Source: Pseudomonadota bacterium (lineage in GTDB: Bacteria; Bdellovibrionota; UBA2428). From it: a stretch of DNA of 44,356 bases. Shown one piece after another: positions 15,761-23,887 of this stretch (position 1 is its first letter; each line of letters opens with the position of its first letter). The notes below the pieces were generated by a model. It did no database searches, was not told the DNA's origin, and saw only the letters and a program-made list of their open reading frames with translations. The stretch is from NCBI GenBank assembly GCA_018001635.1, contig JAGNHS010000022.1, positions 1 to 44,356 of the forward strand, read 5' to 3'. Position numbers and translations under genes: made by a program.

Positions 15761-17227
15761 TTAAATTCTTAATCCAGCTTCTTTTATCAATGGATTGTTA
15801 ACAAATTTACTCTGCAAATCTTCCACCTGCTTTCCCTGGGGAGATTCTAACCACTTGTCCTCAATACTTGGACAAGTCATGGGCACTTCAAAATTAAAAA
15901 TAGGGTGCTTTTTAGTGCTGGCTTTTTCCAACTGCCCCGATTGAATCATAGATAATAGGGTTCGACTCACTTTTAATGGAAAACGTTGTCCCTTTTCATA
16001 TCCACCTTGAGTCCACCCTGTATTGAGCAACCAAAAGGAGGCGCCAGATTTAGCGGCACGCTCAGCCAACATTTTTGCGTAAACCATAGGAGGTCGAGGC
16101 ATAAACGGCGCTCCAAAACAGGTGCTAAACACTGCCTTAGGTTCTTTCACTCCTAGTTCGGTACCTGCCACTTTAGCAGTGTAACCAGAAACAAAATGAA
16201 ATTGTGCTTGCTCAGGATTGAGCCGTGCTACCGCCGGCAACGCTCCAAAGGCATCTGCCGTTAAAAACACTATTGTCTTTGGTTCAGCCGCCGCTTTATT
16301 GGGTGAATAAATATTTTTTAGAAAATCTATAGGATAAGCGCCTCTAGTATTTTCCGTGATACTACCATTGTCATAGTCAACAACTCTTGTATTGGGATCA
16401 TAAACAACGTTTTCTTGAATGGCTCCAAATCTATTCACAGCCGCATAAATTTCTGGTTCTGTTTCTGATTTAAGTGAAATTAACTTAGCGTAACAACCAC
16501 CCTCTAAATTATAGAGCCCCTTATCTGTCCAAATAATTTCATCATCTCCAATTAAAGCTCTATCCGGACTTGCTGATAAAGTCGTTTTTCCTGTCCCGGA
16601 CAAGCCAAACAACACGCAAGAATGACTGCCGTCCGGAAAACAATTGGCCGAAGCGTGCATTGGAAGAATTCCCAAAGGAGGTAATAAAAAATTTGCAATT
16701 GTGAAAGCTGCCTTTTTTATTTCACCCGCATACTGAGTGCCTGCAATAGCAATTTTTTTATTCACAAAATCCAAAGCCACCAAGGCTTCTTTGTCATAAT
16801 TCAATCCCAACTCTTTGGGTGTGATCATGGGATCATGATAAATTTCAATGCCTTCATTTCTTTGAAGTAAATTTTGTAATTCAGTGGAGCGAAACATTGT
16901 TGCCCCAAACAATGTATGCCAAGCCGATGTCGATTTAAGTCTTAATGTATAAGGCCCCAAAAAACCTTTAAATGTATAATGATGTTTTTTTTCAACATGG
17001 GCTGCCATCAATGAAATGAACTTGCCCGCCAAATCGTGATCCATTCCTTGATTATTTTTTCCCCAAGAAACCTCGTTTTTAATGGAAGGGTCTTCAGAGA
17101 TAAAACGGTTTTCAGGAGATCTTCCCGTATATTTTCCCGTCTTCGTCAACAAAGCTCCCGTAGAGCTCAGACAAACATCTTCTTTTTTAATACTTTCTTC
17201 AATTAACTGGGTCCTTGAAAATTCCAT
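15761..17227 (-). CDS. pckA: Phosphoenolpyruvate carboxykinase (ATP)
   Basis: Catalyses ATP-dependent decarboxylation of oxaloacetate to phosphoenolpyruvate, the entry to gluconeogenesis. The P-loop GLSGTGKTT (208-216) is followed by LIGDDE and GGCYAKLI. Substrate-binding segments include GRSPENRF (36-43), TENTRGAYPI and FLTADAFGALP. The protein is 488 residues; the N-terminus is about 40-50 residues shorter than E. coli Pck, but the conserved core is complete. The upstream in-frame sequence has no ATG before a stop, so I take this as a naturally short form. The gene is divergent from 17337 and leads a minus-strand set with the M48 protease. With the acyl-CoA degradation operon nearby, a metabolism that runs on amino acids is plausible. 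Confidence 0.97.
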   Translation of the reverse strand: MEFSRTQLIEESIKKEDVCLSSTGALLTKTGKYTGRSPENRFISEDPSIKNEVSWGKNNQGMDHDLAGKFISLMAAHVEKKHHYTFKGFLGPYTLRLKSTSAWHTLFGATMFRSTELQNLLQRNEGIEIYHDPMITPKELGLNYDKEALVALDFVNKKIAIAGTQYAGEIKKAAFTIANFLLPPLGILPMHASANCFPDGSHSCVLFGLSGTGKTTLSASPDRALIGDDEIIWTDKGLYNLEGGCYAKLISLKSETEPEIYAAVNRFGAIQENVVYDPNTRVVDYDNGSITENTRGAYPIDFLKNIYSPNKAAAEPKTIVFLTADAFGALPAVARLNPEQAQFHFVSGYTAKVAGTELGVKEPKAVFSTCFGAPFMPRPPMVYAKMLAERAAKSGASFWLLNTGWTQGGYEKGQRFPLKVSRTLLSMIQSGQLEKASTKKHPIFNFEVPMTCPSIEDKWLESPQGKQVEDLQSKFVNNPLIKEAGLRI

Positions 17228-17266
17228 AAAGCAATCAAATCTTAAGGTATGAATTATGGCAAGACA

Positions 17267-17274
17267 GGGGGGGG
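17267..17274 (+). repeat. G8 homopolymer in the pckA / 17337 divergent gap
   Basis: Eight consecutive G residues followed by CCC stand out in this AT-rich genome. The tract lies between the divergent pckA start (17227) and ATG 17337, and also inside a possible in-frame N-terminal extension that begins at ATG 17256. Slippage could alter promoter spacing or that extension. Confidence 0.5.
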
Positions 17275-17324
17275 CCCTATTGCTGAGTCATATTATTGAC
17301 TCTTTTGGGCATCGCACAAAGCCT

Positions 17325-17330
17325 TATGAT
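17325..17330 (+). promoter_or_regulatory. -10-like box before the 17337 gene
   Basis: TATGAT (5/6 to consensus) ends 6 nt before ATG 17337. No well-spaced -35 box is seen: TTGACT at 17296-17301 is 23 nt away, too far. The pattern matches other genes here that lack a Shine-Dalgarno sequence. Confidence 0.25.
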
Positions 17331-17336
17331 GTAGTT

Positions 17337-17759
17337 ATGGCTAAAAAAAGGCTGCTAATAGCTCCTGTTTTTTTGATATCAGCTACGCTTTGCCTGGGTG
17401 CAAGCACTGAAAATGATAGTGAAAAATTAAAACTAGCACTCGAAATCAAAGGACTTCACTTTAATAGTAAAAGCCAACATGAACTCTATTTTAATCAGCA
17501 TGAGCACATTAAAAGCCTAAGCAACGACCCCAACAATGAGTTTTTTGTAGAATTAACGCCCAAACGATTAAGTGAGCAAAAACTTGGAGACACTTCCTCG
17601 TTTTTGGTTGAAATCAACATCAGTCGTAGAGAAGGCCGCAAACAAGTGACCATAGCCAAACCCCTCGTTAGCGTAGAGTACGGCGGAGAAACTAAAGTTC
17701 AGCAAAAAACGGGAGATGGAAACGAAGATTTAGAAGTGTCTGTTCTTTCCTTGCGCTAA
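17337..17759 (+). CDS. Unrecognised small periplasmic protein
   Basis: From ATG 17337 the product begins with a clean signal peptide (AKKRLLIAPVFLISATLCLGA) and has about 118 mature residues. An in-frame ATG at 17256 would add 27 residues before the signal, which is unlikely for an exported protein. The mature part looks like a compact all-beta domain: alternating strands FFVELTPKRL, FLVEINISRR, VTIAKPLVSVEYGGET and a final EVSVLSL. No family is named with confidence. Its stop is immediately next to the stop of the convergent gene at 17760, with no spacer and no visible terminator. Confidence 0.7.
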   Translation: MAKKRLLIAPVFLISATLCLGASTENDSEKLKLALEIKGLHFNSKSQHELYFNQHEHIKSLSNDPNNEFFVELTPKRLSEQKLGDTSSFLVEINISRREGRKQVTIAKPLVSVEYGGETKVQQKTGDGNEDLEVSVLSLR

Positions 17760-18956
17760 TTACTTCAAAAAGGATTTAAAATATTCCCTATCCTTTTCCA
17801 TTTCATTTTTGAATTTTAATTCACCTTTTTTAGCCGCCAAAGACACATCTAGAATTCTAAATTGAATCACTGCATTTTTTGCCATCCAAACTAAAAGTTT
17901 TTCAAATCCCTCTTTTTTATCTTTATAAGGATATTCAGGCTTATTTAATGCATCATAAAGCTTTAAGTTTTCTTGCTGTATTTCATAAAGATTATTCTTC
18001 TCATAAACATCTTTTTTTAAAGACTTAAACCAATCTTCATATTTTGAAGCACTCGCTTGAGCAACAAGATGCTTTTCAATGACGTCTGGTGGAATGCTTA
18101 GCTCTAGCTTTTCTGGAGATCTTTTTTTAACTTCACTTTCCTGAGCTTTAGCAAAAAACTCCTGAGCACGAGCAAGCTCTGCTTTACACTTTTTACTTCC
18201 ACATTGAGAAACATAAGTGTTAAATTTCCAGAACACTTCATGGGCATCGCTAAAATGTAAATTGAAAATTTCATAGAATTTTAGCATAGCTGCATAATTC
18301 TCAGCCTCATCAAGAAGCCACTGAACTAATCTCAACTCTTGAAAAACTAATTTATCAAGATTGTTTCTCTTTTTTTCGCCCTTCTCAAAGAGGGAATCGC
18401 CCAGTGCTACGCGAAGACTTTTTAGCCTATAGTCCTTTATAAAAGCAGGAGGAATTGTTTCCTGCAGATGATGAATATATTCGTGAATGACGCTGTACTT
18501 AGGCGCATCTGCTCTAATAAGCAGCTCAGGTTTATTGGATTTATTTAAAGTTGAAAATTGAGAAACATATTGCGCATTTATGTTTTCTTTCAAAAACTCT
18601 GAATTAAACTCTTCTTTCTTATTACAGGGCGTGCTTGTAATTTCTTTTTTAAAGTTCTTTCTTGCCTCACAATAAATTTTTACGGCTAAGCCTCTTTTAG
18701 AAAACTCATTAAGGAGATCGTCGTAAGTCATTTGACTTAATATCTTTATGTCTTCTATTCCAAACTTTGCACCACTAGGAAGCATCAATTCTTTCCCAAC
18801 AATTTTATAATCTTCCCAAGGATGGGGACTCTCTTGAAGTGTTTTATCTATTTGCGCAACAAACTTTTCATAGTCTTGCTGATTAATATCTATAGGAACC
18901 CCACTCCACCCCATTGATAAGGGCAAGGCTAGTAAAAGCACTCCAAAAAATTTCAT
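17760..18956 (-). CDS. Secreted protein with an HExxH zinc-metalloprotease-like motif
   Basis: A 398-residue exported protein with signal peptide KFFGVLLLALPLSMGWS. The central sequence SVIHEYIHHLQE (155-166) contains HExxH with His158, Glu159 and His162, as in zincin metalloproteases. Glu217 or Glu219 in LLDEAENYAAM is a candidate third zinc ligand, in gluzincin manner. The rest is helical and charged, with cysteines in YCEARKN, TPCNK and QCGSKKCK. No named peptidase family is recognised, so activity is inferred from the motif alone. GGGGAG lies 5 nt before the ATG and fixes the start. It is downstream of the secreted phosphoesterase gene on the same strand, 87 nt away. Confidence 0.75.
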   Translation of the reverse strand: MKFFGVLLLALPLSMGWSGVPIDINQQDYEKFVAQIDKTLQESPHPWEDYKIVGKELMLPSGAKFGIEDIKILSQMTYDDLLNEFSKRGLAVKIYCEARKNFKKEITSTPCNKKEEFNSEFLKENINAQYVSQFSTLNKSNKPELLIRADAPKYSVIHEYIHHLQETIPPAFIKDYRLKSLRVALGDSLFEKGEKKRNNLDKLVFQELRLVQWLLDEAENYAAMLKFYEIFNLHFSDAHEVFWKFNTYVSQCGSKKCKAELARAQEFFAKAQESEVKKRSPEKLELSIPPDVIEKHLVAQASASKYEDWFKSLKKDVYEKNNLYEIQQENLKLYDALNKPEYPYKDKKEGFEKLLVWMAKNAVIQFRILDVSLAAKKGELKFKNEMEKDREYFKSFLK

Positions 18957-19043
18957 GAATTCTCCCCATGATTAGAATAGGGGGCCTTTTCCAAAAAACC
19001 AAAGATAAAATTCCTAATTCTGCGGTGAGTTGCTCAATAATTC

Positions 19044-20432
19044 TTAGTTTGTACGATGAAGAGCCCGGAGCATGGCTTCACACTGAACTAAAAACTCAGG
19101 AGCTAACTTCGATTTTTGAGGAATCTGAAGAGTCATTTTTTCTAATTCTTCTTTAGTAAACAGCTTTGTATCTATTTTATGTTTAGGAAGTCTCTTTTTA
19201 GCAAAATAATGACCATCATTCGTCTTTCCAACTACAATATATCCATCTTGAGTTAGCTTTCCTAGAAACGATGTTTCTCCAATCTTCGTTTGAGTTGTAA
19301 TCTCACCCAATCCTTCTTCGTAACCCTTCATTTTCATGTTTTGAGCCTGAACTCTTACTAAATTCGCCTTATCGTGAGAAGCATAGGAATTATCCATGAC
19401 AACGATTTCTAAAGCATTGGACTTCATTAGAGTACCCTCGCTCCCCTGGGGAGAGTGGCCGCCCAAAACTCTATGAATTCCCTCAGATTTAATTTTATCT
19501 TGTGTCTCGGCCGTGGGCATTTCTGGCTGTTCATCACCAACAAAATAATAGCTATAAACTAAGCTTACATTATTTCTACCAGGAGTTATCTTGTTGGGCT
19601 CTTGATAAGCAATAAGCCAATCTGTGAGAGGTGTTGACTTGCCCTTCTTATAATCATCTACAGCCGCTTTATATTTTTTATTTAATTCTTCAAGATTTTT
19701 TCTAAGACTACCCTGAGCAAATTCTTTTTCTAAAGCGTAATAGGCTTCGTCATTAAAGGCGCCGTGTATAAACATATTTCCATCAATAATTTTGGAAACT
19801 TCGGCGTGCTCAAGATATTTTTCCATAGGTCCGCCACTCTCAACGTCTGAGAGCATGCTTTTATAAACTTCTTCATCATTAACTAAAGTCGCCTTTGCCG
19901 AAGAAAGTTCTTTTCGACGGAACTCAAAAGCATCTTTGGCTCCTAGCGTTTCTGACAACATCCATTTAAGCCTATTTATTTTTGTGTCTGTTTGAGAGTT
20001 ATAAGTTGCACCACCAGACTTCCCAATAAAGTAAGGAAGTTTCGAGCGTTCTGATCTTTTTCTAAAAAGAGCCTCATCGTTTAGCTCCAAAGCTAAGCGA
20101 ATTTTATTGATGTCTCTATTCCCCGCAATCAAAGTTACTTGATTTGGCTGTCTTTCTTTTAAATCCACCAACATTTCAAGTATTTTTCTACTATTAGGAC
20201 CCCTGTCCATGACATCGCCAACATATACAAAATGAGCACCCTCTTTAACTTTTAGCCTACCCTTTTCATCAAGAATGAGATTTTCACTTTGTGACAAAAA
20301 ATCATCTAAACGATTTTTATTACCCTCTAAATCTGAAAGAGCTTCAACTTCAGTTTCTACTTCACAATAAGTGTTTTTTATTAGACCGAGACTTAGTAGT
20401 AAAACTAAAAAAAGCCCCGTGAGCTTCTTCAA
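19044..20432 (-). CDS. Secreted metallophosphoesterase (PPP/calcineurin-like)
   Basis: A 462-residue exported phosphoesterase. The signal peptide (KKLTGLFLVLLLSLGLIKN) precedes the dinuclear-metal motifs SDLEGN (33-38), GDVMDRGP (72-79), GNRD (104-107, in place of the common GNHE), a later FIHGAF and GGHSPQG. Together they match the serine/threonine phosphatase-like branch of the calcineurin superfamily. Residues between these motifs form a long charged helical insertion, and the C-terminus has an extra domain of about 100 residues with no named family. The start is a TTG at 20430-20432 that overlaps the carboxyltransferase stop by 3 nt, implying coupling. The substrate is unknown; its link to acyl-CoA catabolism is unexplained. 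Confidence 0.85.
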   Translation of the reverse strand: MKKLTGLFLVLLLSLGLIKNTYCEVETEVEALSDLEGNKNRLDDFLSQSENLILDEKGRLKVKEGAHFVYVGDVMDRGPNSRKILEMLVDLKERQPNQVTLIAGNRDINKIRLALELNDEALFRKRSERSKLPYFIGKSGGATYNSQTDTKINRLKWMLSETLGAKDAFEFRRKELSSAKATLVNDEEVYKSMLSDVESGGPMEKYLEHAEVSKIIDGNMFIHGAFNDEAYYALEKEFAQGSLRKNLEELNKKYKAAVDDYKKGKSTPLTDWLIAYQEPNKITPGRNNVSLVYSYYFVGDEQPEMPTAETQDKIKSEGIHRVLGGHSPQGSEGTLMKSNALEIVVMDNSYASHDKANLVRVQAQNMKMKGYEEGLGEITTQTKIGETSFLGKLTQDGYIVVGKTNDGHYFAKKRLPKHKIDTKLFTKEELEKMTLQIPQKSKLAPEFLVQCEAMLRALHRTN

Positions 20433-21973
20433 ACTGGAACAACCCCGTGTTTTCGAGGAAAATATTTTAAATCTTTTGCAGAATAAATATCAAAACGAGC
20501 CGCCAATTCATCTCGCAACTTCTCAGGTTGTACAACTTGATCTATAACTAATTCAGAAGCAAGTTTTTTCAAATCCACATCTTTTTCGTATTCAGCCTTT
20601 TTTTCTTCTACAAATTTTTTACGCAATTCAATATCAGTAATTTCTTGAATCTTATTATAATAAACTGCGTTGACAGCTGGATCGGGCCCCATCACTGCGA
20701 TTTGACCCGTGGGAAGAGCCAGAGTGCAATCAGGATCAAAGCCCGGACCACACATCGCATACAAACCCGCACCAAACGCTTTTCTTACAACTACGCAAAT
20801 TTTTGGAACAGTCGCCTCGCTAATAGAAAAAACCATTTTGGCGCCATGTCTTATGATGCCCATTTTCTCAACTTGAGATCCAATCATAAAACCGGGAACG
20901 TCGGATAAAAATAACAACGGAATATTAAAGGCGTCACAAAGAAAAACAAAACGAGCTGCCTTATCTGCAGAATCCACAAAAATAACTCCGCCTTTAATTC
21001 TAGGTTGATTAGCAACAATACCAATAACTCTTCCCTTTATGCGCGCGAAGCCAGTAATGAGTTCTTGTGCAAAAAGCTTTTTCATTTCAAAAAAACTTCC
21101 TAAATCAACAAGCCCCTCTATAACTTTCTTCATGTCATAAGGAGCCGCTGGATTTTCTGGAAGTATTTTTTCAATCTCTAATGGATTAAGAGGGCTCAAT
21201 GGAGCTTGAAGTTTTTGGGCTTCTTGAAAGTTTTGTGGAAAATAATTTAAATAATCTTTTCCAAGTTTTATGGCTTCATCTTCGTTTTCAGCTAATATGT
21301 CTCCCACTCCACTCACAGAACAATGCATTTGAGCTCCACCCATTTGCTCAAGAGTCACCCTTTCCCCAATGACAGACTCAGCCATTCGAGGGCTTCCTAA
21401 ATACATAGAGGCATTATTTTTAACCATTATTACAACATCACAAAACGCAGGAATATACGCTCCGCCGGCAGCAGAGGGCCCAAACAACAAACAAATTTGG
21501 GGCACATAACCCGAAAGTCGACACTGTAAATTAAAGATTTTTCCAGCGCCCCGCCTTCCGGGAAACATTTCGACTTGGTCTGTAATTCTTGCTCCTGCAG
21601 AATCAATTAAATAATAAATGGGAATCGCAAGCTTTGCTGCCTGCTCCTGCAAACGAATCATTTTTTCAACTGTGTGCTTGCCCCAGGAGCCCGCTTTAAC
21701 TGTTGAATCATTCGCAAGAATTCCAACACTTCTTCCATTAACTTTAGCAAATCCTGTAATCACCCCATCAGAAGGCAGACCCTCTTCTTGGCAATTTGCA
21801 TAAAGTCCTTCTTCAATGAAGGAATTAGAATCGATAAGTTTTTTTATTCTTTCTCTAGCAAATTGTTTTCCGACTTTGGCATTTTGTTCGTGATATTTTT
21901 CGGAACCGCCCTTTAAAAGTTTTTCCTCGAGAGTTTTCCATTGAGCGAGATTGTCATGATTTTTAATAGTCAT
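20429..21973 (-). CDS. Acyl-CoA carboxylase carboxyltransferase (beta) subunit, probably methylcrotonyl-CoA carboxylase
   Basis: A 514-residue carboxyltransferase of the crotonase-like biotin-dependent class. It moves CO2 from carboxybiotin to an acyl-CoA. Characteristic segments are IDSAGARI, GPSAAGGAYIPAFCD, the second-half FLSDVPGFMIG and RKAFGAGLYAMCGPGFDPD. Sequence alone does not separate propionyl- from methylcrotonyl-CoA specificity. The neighbours (enoyl-CoA hydratase, HMG-CoA lyase, biotin carrier) point to 3-methylcrotonyl-CoA in leucine breakdown, as in liuB and B. subtilis yngE. It starts 5 nt after the hydratase stop. The downstream phosphoesterase gene overlaps its stop by 3 nt. 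Confidence 0.92.
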   Translation of the reverse strand: MTIKNHDNLAQWKTLEEKLLKGGSEKYHEQNAKVGKQFARERIKKLIDSNSFIEEGLYANCQEEGLPSDGVITGFAKVNGRSVGILANDSTVKAGSWGKHTVEKMIRLQEQAAKLAIPIYYLIDSAGARITDQVEMFPGRRGAGKIFNLQCRLSGYVPQICLLFGPSAAGGAYIPAFCDVVIMVKNNASMYLGSPRMAESVIGERVTLEQMGGAQMHCSVSGVGDILAENEDEAIKLGKDYLNYFPQNFQEAQKLQAPLSPLNPLEIEKILPENPAAPYDMKKVIEGLVDLGSFFEMKKLFAQELITGFARIKGRVIGIVANQPRIKGGVIFVDSADKAARFVFLCDAFNIPLLFLSDVPGFMIGSQVEKMGIIRHGAKMVFSISEATVPKICVVVRKAFGAGLYAMCGPGFDPDCTLALPTGQIAVMGPDPAVNAVYYNKIQEITDIELRKKFVEEKKAEYEKDVDLKKLASELVIDQVVQPEKLRDELAARFDIYSAKDLKYFPRKHGVVPV

Positions 21974-21978
21974 ACGAT

Positions 21979-22758
21979 TTATTTTCCTAAAAATTTAGCT
22001 TTTCGTTTTTCATTAAAGGCCTTGAGCGCTTCTACACGATCTTCGCTTTTTAAAACAACTTTATATCCTTCTCTTTCAACTTTTAATCCTTCATCAAGAT
22101 TAAGATTTCTTCCTATTTTAATTGCTTTTTTAGCTTGAACTACCGCCATGGGTCCATTTTGAACAATCTCTTCAGACCATTTTTGAATTTCGCCTTTAGG
22201 ATTATCCCCAACATAATCAAGAAGTCCTATGGAAAAGGCTTCTTGAGCACTCATTCTCTTGGCGCGAAAAATCATCTGCTTAGATTTTGAAGGACCCACC
22301 AATTGAGTCAGTCGTTGAGTGCCTCCAGCGCCAGGAATTATCGCTAAACGAGTTTCGGTTAATCCCACTTCGGCACTAGGAGAGGCCAATCGAAAATCAC
22401 AAGCCAAAGCCAATTCTAAACCTCCACCTAAAGCAACACCTTCAATCAGAGCCATGCTTGGGCATGAGATTTCATCTATCGTATTCATTAGCCTATTGAG
22501 TTTATCGAGAGTTTGCATCACCTCATCGGGACTCATCTTTAATCGCTCTTTCAAGTCTGCTCCTGCACAAAAGGCCTTAGGCGACGCAGAACTAATTATT
22601 AAAACTCGTGTTTTAAACTCATCAGAAAATTTAGTTTCAATGTCTAATTTTTCCTGAAGCTCAGTTATTAATTCACTTGAAAGGGCATTGTGCTGTTCAA
22701 CCCTATTCATTATCAATTCAACAATTCCGTTGTTTTCCTTACGTAATATTAGAGACAT
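21979..22758 (-). CDS. Enoyl-CoA hydratase/isomerase, probable methylglutaconyl-CoA hydratase
   Basis: A crotonase-fold enzyme that adds water to an enoyl-CoA. The oxyanion-hole segments AFCAGADLKE and EGVALGGGLELALACD are present, and AIIPGAGGTQRL carries the usual catalytic region. The ending EGLKVEREG and AFNEKRKAKF is typical of the LiuC/YngF group. In this operon the likely reaction is 3-methylglutaconyl-CoA to HMG-CoA. The start is uncertain: ATG 22758 gives the family-standard N-terminus and lies 14 nt after AAGGAG, while a TTG at 22770 is only 2 nt after it. Either way it overlaps the HMG-CoA lyase gene by 20-32 nt. Confidence 0.88.
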   Translation of the reverse strand: MSLILRKENNGIVELIMNRVEQHNALSSELITELQEKLDIETKFSDEFKTRVLIISSASPKAFCAGADLKERLKMSPDEVMQTLDKLNRLMNTIDEISCPSMALIEGVALGGGLELALACDFRLASPSAEVGLTETRLAIIPGAGGTQRLTQLVGPSKSKQMIFRAKRMSAQEAFSIGLLDYVGDNPKGEIQKWSEEIVQNGPMAVVQAKKAIKIGRNLNLDEGLKVEREGYKVVLKSEDRVEALKAFNEKRKAKFLGK

Positions 22759-23668
22759 ATTTTGATTCAAGACTCCTTAAAACTTTAGAGGTCGACTTGC
22801 GTCCTAAACATTTCTCAGTAAAAAGAGCCGCCTCTACAATATTTTCAATATATGGCGCTTTTTCTTTTGTCGTTTCTGTTAAAAAATTCCAAAGGTCTTC
22901 GGTAGAAAGATTTCCCGCGGCCCCAGGCGCATAAGGACAACCACCCAATCCCGCGACAGAAGAATCAAATCTTGAAATTCCAAATTGCATAGCTTCCCAC
23001 ACGTTAGCCAAGGCCAAACCTCTTGTATCGTGCAAATGAAGCGCAATTTTTGATGCGGAATGCTTTTTTAGAAGTACTTTTAATAAAGCTCTAACTTGAA
23101 GCGGTGTAGCGTGACCCGTAGTATCACTCAGGGCAACTTCTTGAGCACCAATATCAAACAATTCTTTAACGGCTTTAAAAACTTTCTTTTCTGGAATTTT
23201 ACCCTCGTAAGGACAATAAACTAGAGTCGACAAATAAACTCTACTTTTAATTTTTGCCTTTTTTGCCATTGCTAAAAGAGTTTTCAATTCCAACAGCAAT
23301 TCTATCTGACCTCTATTAACGTTTTTTTTACAAAAACTTTCACTTGTAGAGTAAAAAAAACTCATACCGTCGGGGCCAGCTTCGCTGGCCAACTCAAAAC
23401 CCTTTAGGTTGGGCACAAAAACCCAGAACTTTGTTTTAGATTTGATTTGTGCTCTTATTTCTTTAGCTCGCTTAAGCACTTCAGCAGAATCTTTTAACTG
23501 AGGAATTTTATCAGCCCTAACAAACGAACCAACTTCTATATCTTCAAGTCCTGATTCAATTAAAGATTTTAGGATTTTTTCCTTTTCATCTAGGGAAAAA
23601 TGTCTGGCTTCACTTTGCAAACCATCGCGAAGTCCAACTTCAAATATTTTCCCCCGAAAACTTTTCAT
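22739..23668 (-). CDS. Hydroxymethylglutaryl-CoA lyase
   Basis: Cleaves HMG-CoA to acetyl-CoA and acetoacetate, the last step of leucine degradation. The TIM-barrel protein has EVGLRDGLQSE with the metal-binding Asp15, the SDTTGHATP segment, HLHDTRGLAL with metal histidines, and the signature SVAGLGGCPYAPGAAGN carrying the conserved active-site cysteine. Length is 309 residues, normal for YngG/LiuE-type lyases. It lies 6 nt downstream of the stand-alone biotin carrier and overlaps the hydratase gene. Confidence 0.95.
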   Translation of the reverse strand: MKSFRGKIFEVGLRDGLQSEARHFSLDEKEKILKSLIESGLEDIEVGSFVRADKIPQLKDSAEVLKRAKEIRAQIKSKTKFWVFVPNLKGFELASEAGPDGMSFFYSTSESFCKKNVNRGQIELLLELKTLLAMAKKAKIKSRVYLSTLVYCPYEGKIPEKKVFKAVKELFDIGAQEVALSDTTGHATPLQVRALLKVLLKKHSASKIALHLHDTRGLALANVWEAMQFGISRFDSSVAGLGGCPYAPGAAGNLSTEDLWNFLTETTKEKAPYIENIVEAALFTEKCLGRKSTSKVLRSLESKYVSNIT

Positions 23669-23674
23669 TATCCC

Positions 23675-23887
23675 CTACTCAAGAACAATCAAAACCTGTC
23701 CCTCTTGAACAAAATCATCAATCTTAACTTTAATTTCTTTTACTTTTCCTGAAATTAAAGAGGGAACCATCATTTCCATTTTCATACTTTCAAGAATAAG
23801 AACATCTTGGTCTACAGAGACAGAATCTCCCACATTGACCAACACCTTAAAAACAGTTCCGGTCATGTTTGAAACGATATCAGCCAT
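23675..23887 (-). CDS. Stand-alone biotin/lipoyl attachment protein (BCCP type)
   Basis: A 70-residue biotinyl domain with ILESMKMEM, whose Lys36 is the expected biotinylation site. Flanking MTGTVFKVLVNVGDSV and the closing DFVQEGQVLIVLE complete a single hammerhead-type domain. Length and the ESMKM variant (rather than EAMKM) match B. subtilis YngHB (BLAP). ATG 23887 is chosen because GGAGGAG lies exactly 7 nt upstream; a TTG at 23893 or GTG at 23890 would sit too close to it. The ATG overlaps the preceding stop by one base (TGATG). It should carry CO2 to the carboxyltransferase, but no biotin carboxylase is encoded next to it. Confidence 0.93.
   Translation of the reverse strand: MADIVSNMTGTVFKVLVNVGDSVSVDQDVLILESMKMEMMVPSLISGKVKEIKVKIDDFVQEGQVLIVLE

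Noticed and set aside
15761-17227. pckA as an N-terminally truncated pseudogene.
   Set aside because: It lacks about 40-50 residues relative to E. coli Pck, but every catalytic and nucleotide-binding motif is intact and the frame is clean.
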